Shown here: positions 6,498-6,867 of the stretch, piece by piece
How positions within the stretch are numbered: position 1 is the first letter of the stretch
Layout of the letters: the number at the start of each line of letters is the position of its first letter
NCBI GenBank assembly: GCA_945788155.1
Contig: CALZKX010000298.1
Span: 1-6,867 of the forward strand
DNA length: 6,867 nt
Origin: an uncultured Flavobacteriaceae bacterium
GTDB taxonomy: Bacteria > Bacteroidota > Bacteroidia > Flavobacteriales > Flavobacteriaceae
Direction of reading: 5' to 3'
Program-made: the position numbers and the translations under genes
The notes under the pieces: generated by a model
The model's input: only the letters and a program-made list of their open reading frames with translations
The model's database searches: none
Told to the model about the DNA's origin: nothing

Positions 6498-6867
6498 ATG
6501 AAAAGTAAAAACATAGCAATTGTTGTTAAGCACCTTGCCGAAGGAGGTGCTCAGCGTTCGGCTGCTATGCTATCCTTAATACTTGACAAATTAAATTATG
6601 AGGTGACATTTATTGCTTTACAGGATAAAAAAGACTTCACTTATAAAGGTAATTATGTTGTGTTAAATAGCGACAAAACATCTAGTAAAATTTTAGATAA
6701 GTATTATCAATTTTTAAGCTTTAGAAAAGTTATTAAAAATAACAACTTTGATTTTATTATTGATTTTCGAGGTAGAACCAATTTTTTTAGGGAGTTTATT
6801 ATTTATAATTTCATTTACCGCAATCCTAAAAAAATAATATTTACTGTTAGAGAGTCAAAATTAGAGA
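6498..6867 (+). CDS. GT4-type glycosyltransferase, copy 3 of the array, 5' part only
   Basis: An ATG at 6498, 12 bp after the copy 2 stop, opens a frame that stays open to the window end: 123 complete codons plus one base. The product begins MKSKNIAIVVKHLAEGGAQR, with the canonical GT4 'GGA.R' loop (16-20). It contains FDFIIDFRGR (84-93) and IIFTVRESKLE (113-123), which align with FDYIIDFRFR and TIYTVHSSQLE of copy 2. This makes it a third, more distant member of the same array. The first 13 bases of the gene are identical to those of copy 2. The segment between the glycine loop and IIDFR is poorly conserved (for example NSDKTSSKILDKYYQF in place of NLGKIKS...TIFNKIKRF). The catalytic EX7E half lies beyond the window, so completeness and activity cannot be judged. 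Confidence 0.88.
   Translation, partial: MKSKNIAIVVKHLAEGGAQRSAAMLSLILDKLNYEVTFIALQDKKDFTYKGNYVVLNSDKTSSKILDKYYQFLSFRKVIKNNNFDFIIDFRGRTNFFREFIIYNFIYRNPKKIIFTVRESKLE

Noticed and set aside
5395..6511. 16-bp direct repeat at the starts of GT4 copies 2 and 3 (5395-5410 and 6496-6511)
   Set aside because: It is explained by the shared start codon and the Met-Lys-Ser-Lys N-terminus of paralogs, and is too A-rich to propose as a recombination or attachment site.
1..6867. Search for CRISPR arrays, tRNA or rRNA genes, insertion-sequence ends and riboswitches
   Set aside because: Nearly all of the window is coding. I saw no regularly spaced repeats, cloverleaf, transposase or terminal inverted repeats; the only sizeable gap is 96 bp.

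Overview
The window is part of a surface-polysaccharide (O-antigen or capsule type) biosynthesis locus. The likely host is a member of the Bacteroidetes, probably the Flavobacteriia. The reasons are very AT-rich coding sequence, no clear Shine-Dalgarno sites, A-rich leaders before starts, one -7-like TAnnTTTG box, and the protein families present. The assignment is inferred from style and gene content; no marker gene is present.

Layout. Bases 1-96 hold the last 31 codons of a DegT/DnrJ/EryC1/StrS-family sugar aminotransferase. Two Wzx-type lipid-linked oligosaccharide flippases follow in tandem (97-1398 and 1388-2863, 11-bp overlap). The first closely resembles E. coli WzxE; the second is a longer, diverged relative. 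Next is a small cupin isomerase of the FdtA/QdtA type (2867-3271). A GT2-type glycosyltransferase lies on the minus strand (4201-3257), and its 3' end overlaps the isomerase tail to tail by 15 bp. A 96-bp AT-rich divergent spacer (4202-4297) follows. Then comes a plus-strand tandem array of related GT4-type glycosyltransferases: 4298-5407, 5397-6485, and a third copy starting at 6498 that runs off the window end.

How the genes work together (inference). The isomerase and the aminotransferase are the signature steps for a dTDP-3-amino-3,6-dideoxyhexose (Fuc3N or Qui3N type). The GT2 and the GT4 array would add sugars to an undecaprenyl-linked repeat unit on the cytoplasmic face, and the Wzx proteins would flip it. 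No Wzy polymerase, initiating transferase, RmlA/RmlB or acetyltransferase is visible here; these would have to lie outside.

Most interesting points: the three-member GT4 array with a sharply bounded high-identity patch between copies 1 and 2 (suggesting gene conversion); two different flippases side by side; two genes that start with TTG directly after, and in frame with, the stop of the gene before; and the inverted GT2 that splits the locus into two transcription units. I see no evidence for a wholly new kind of system. This is an accessory polysaccharide locus with signs of recent local evolution.
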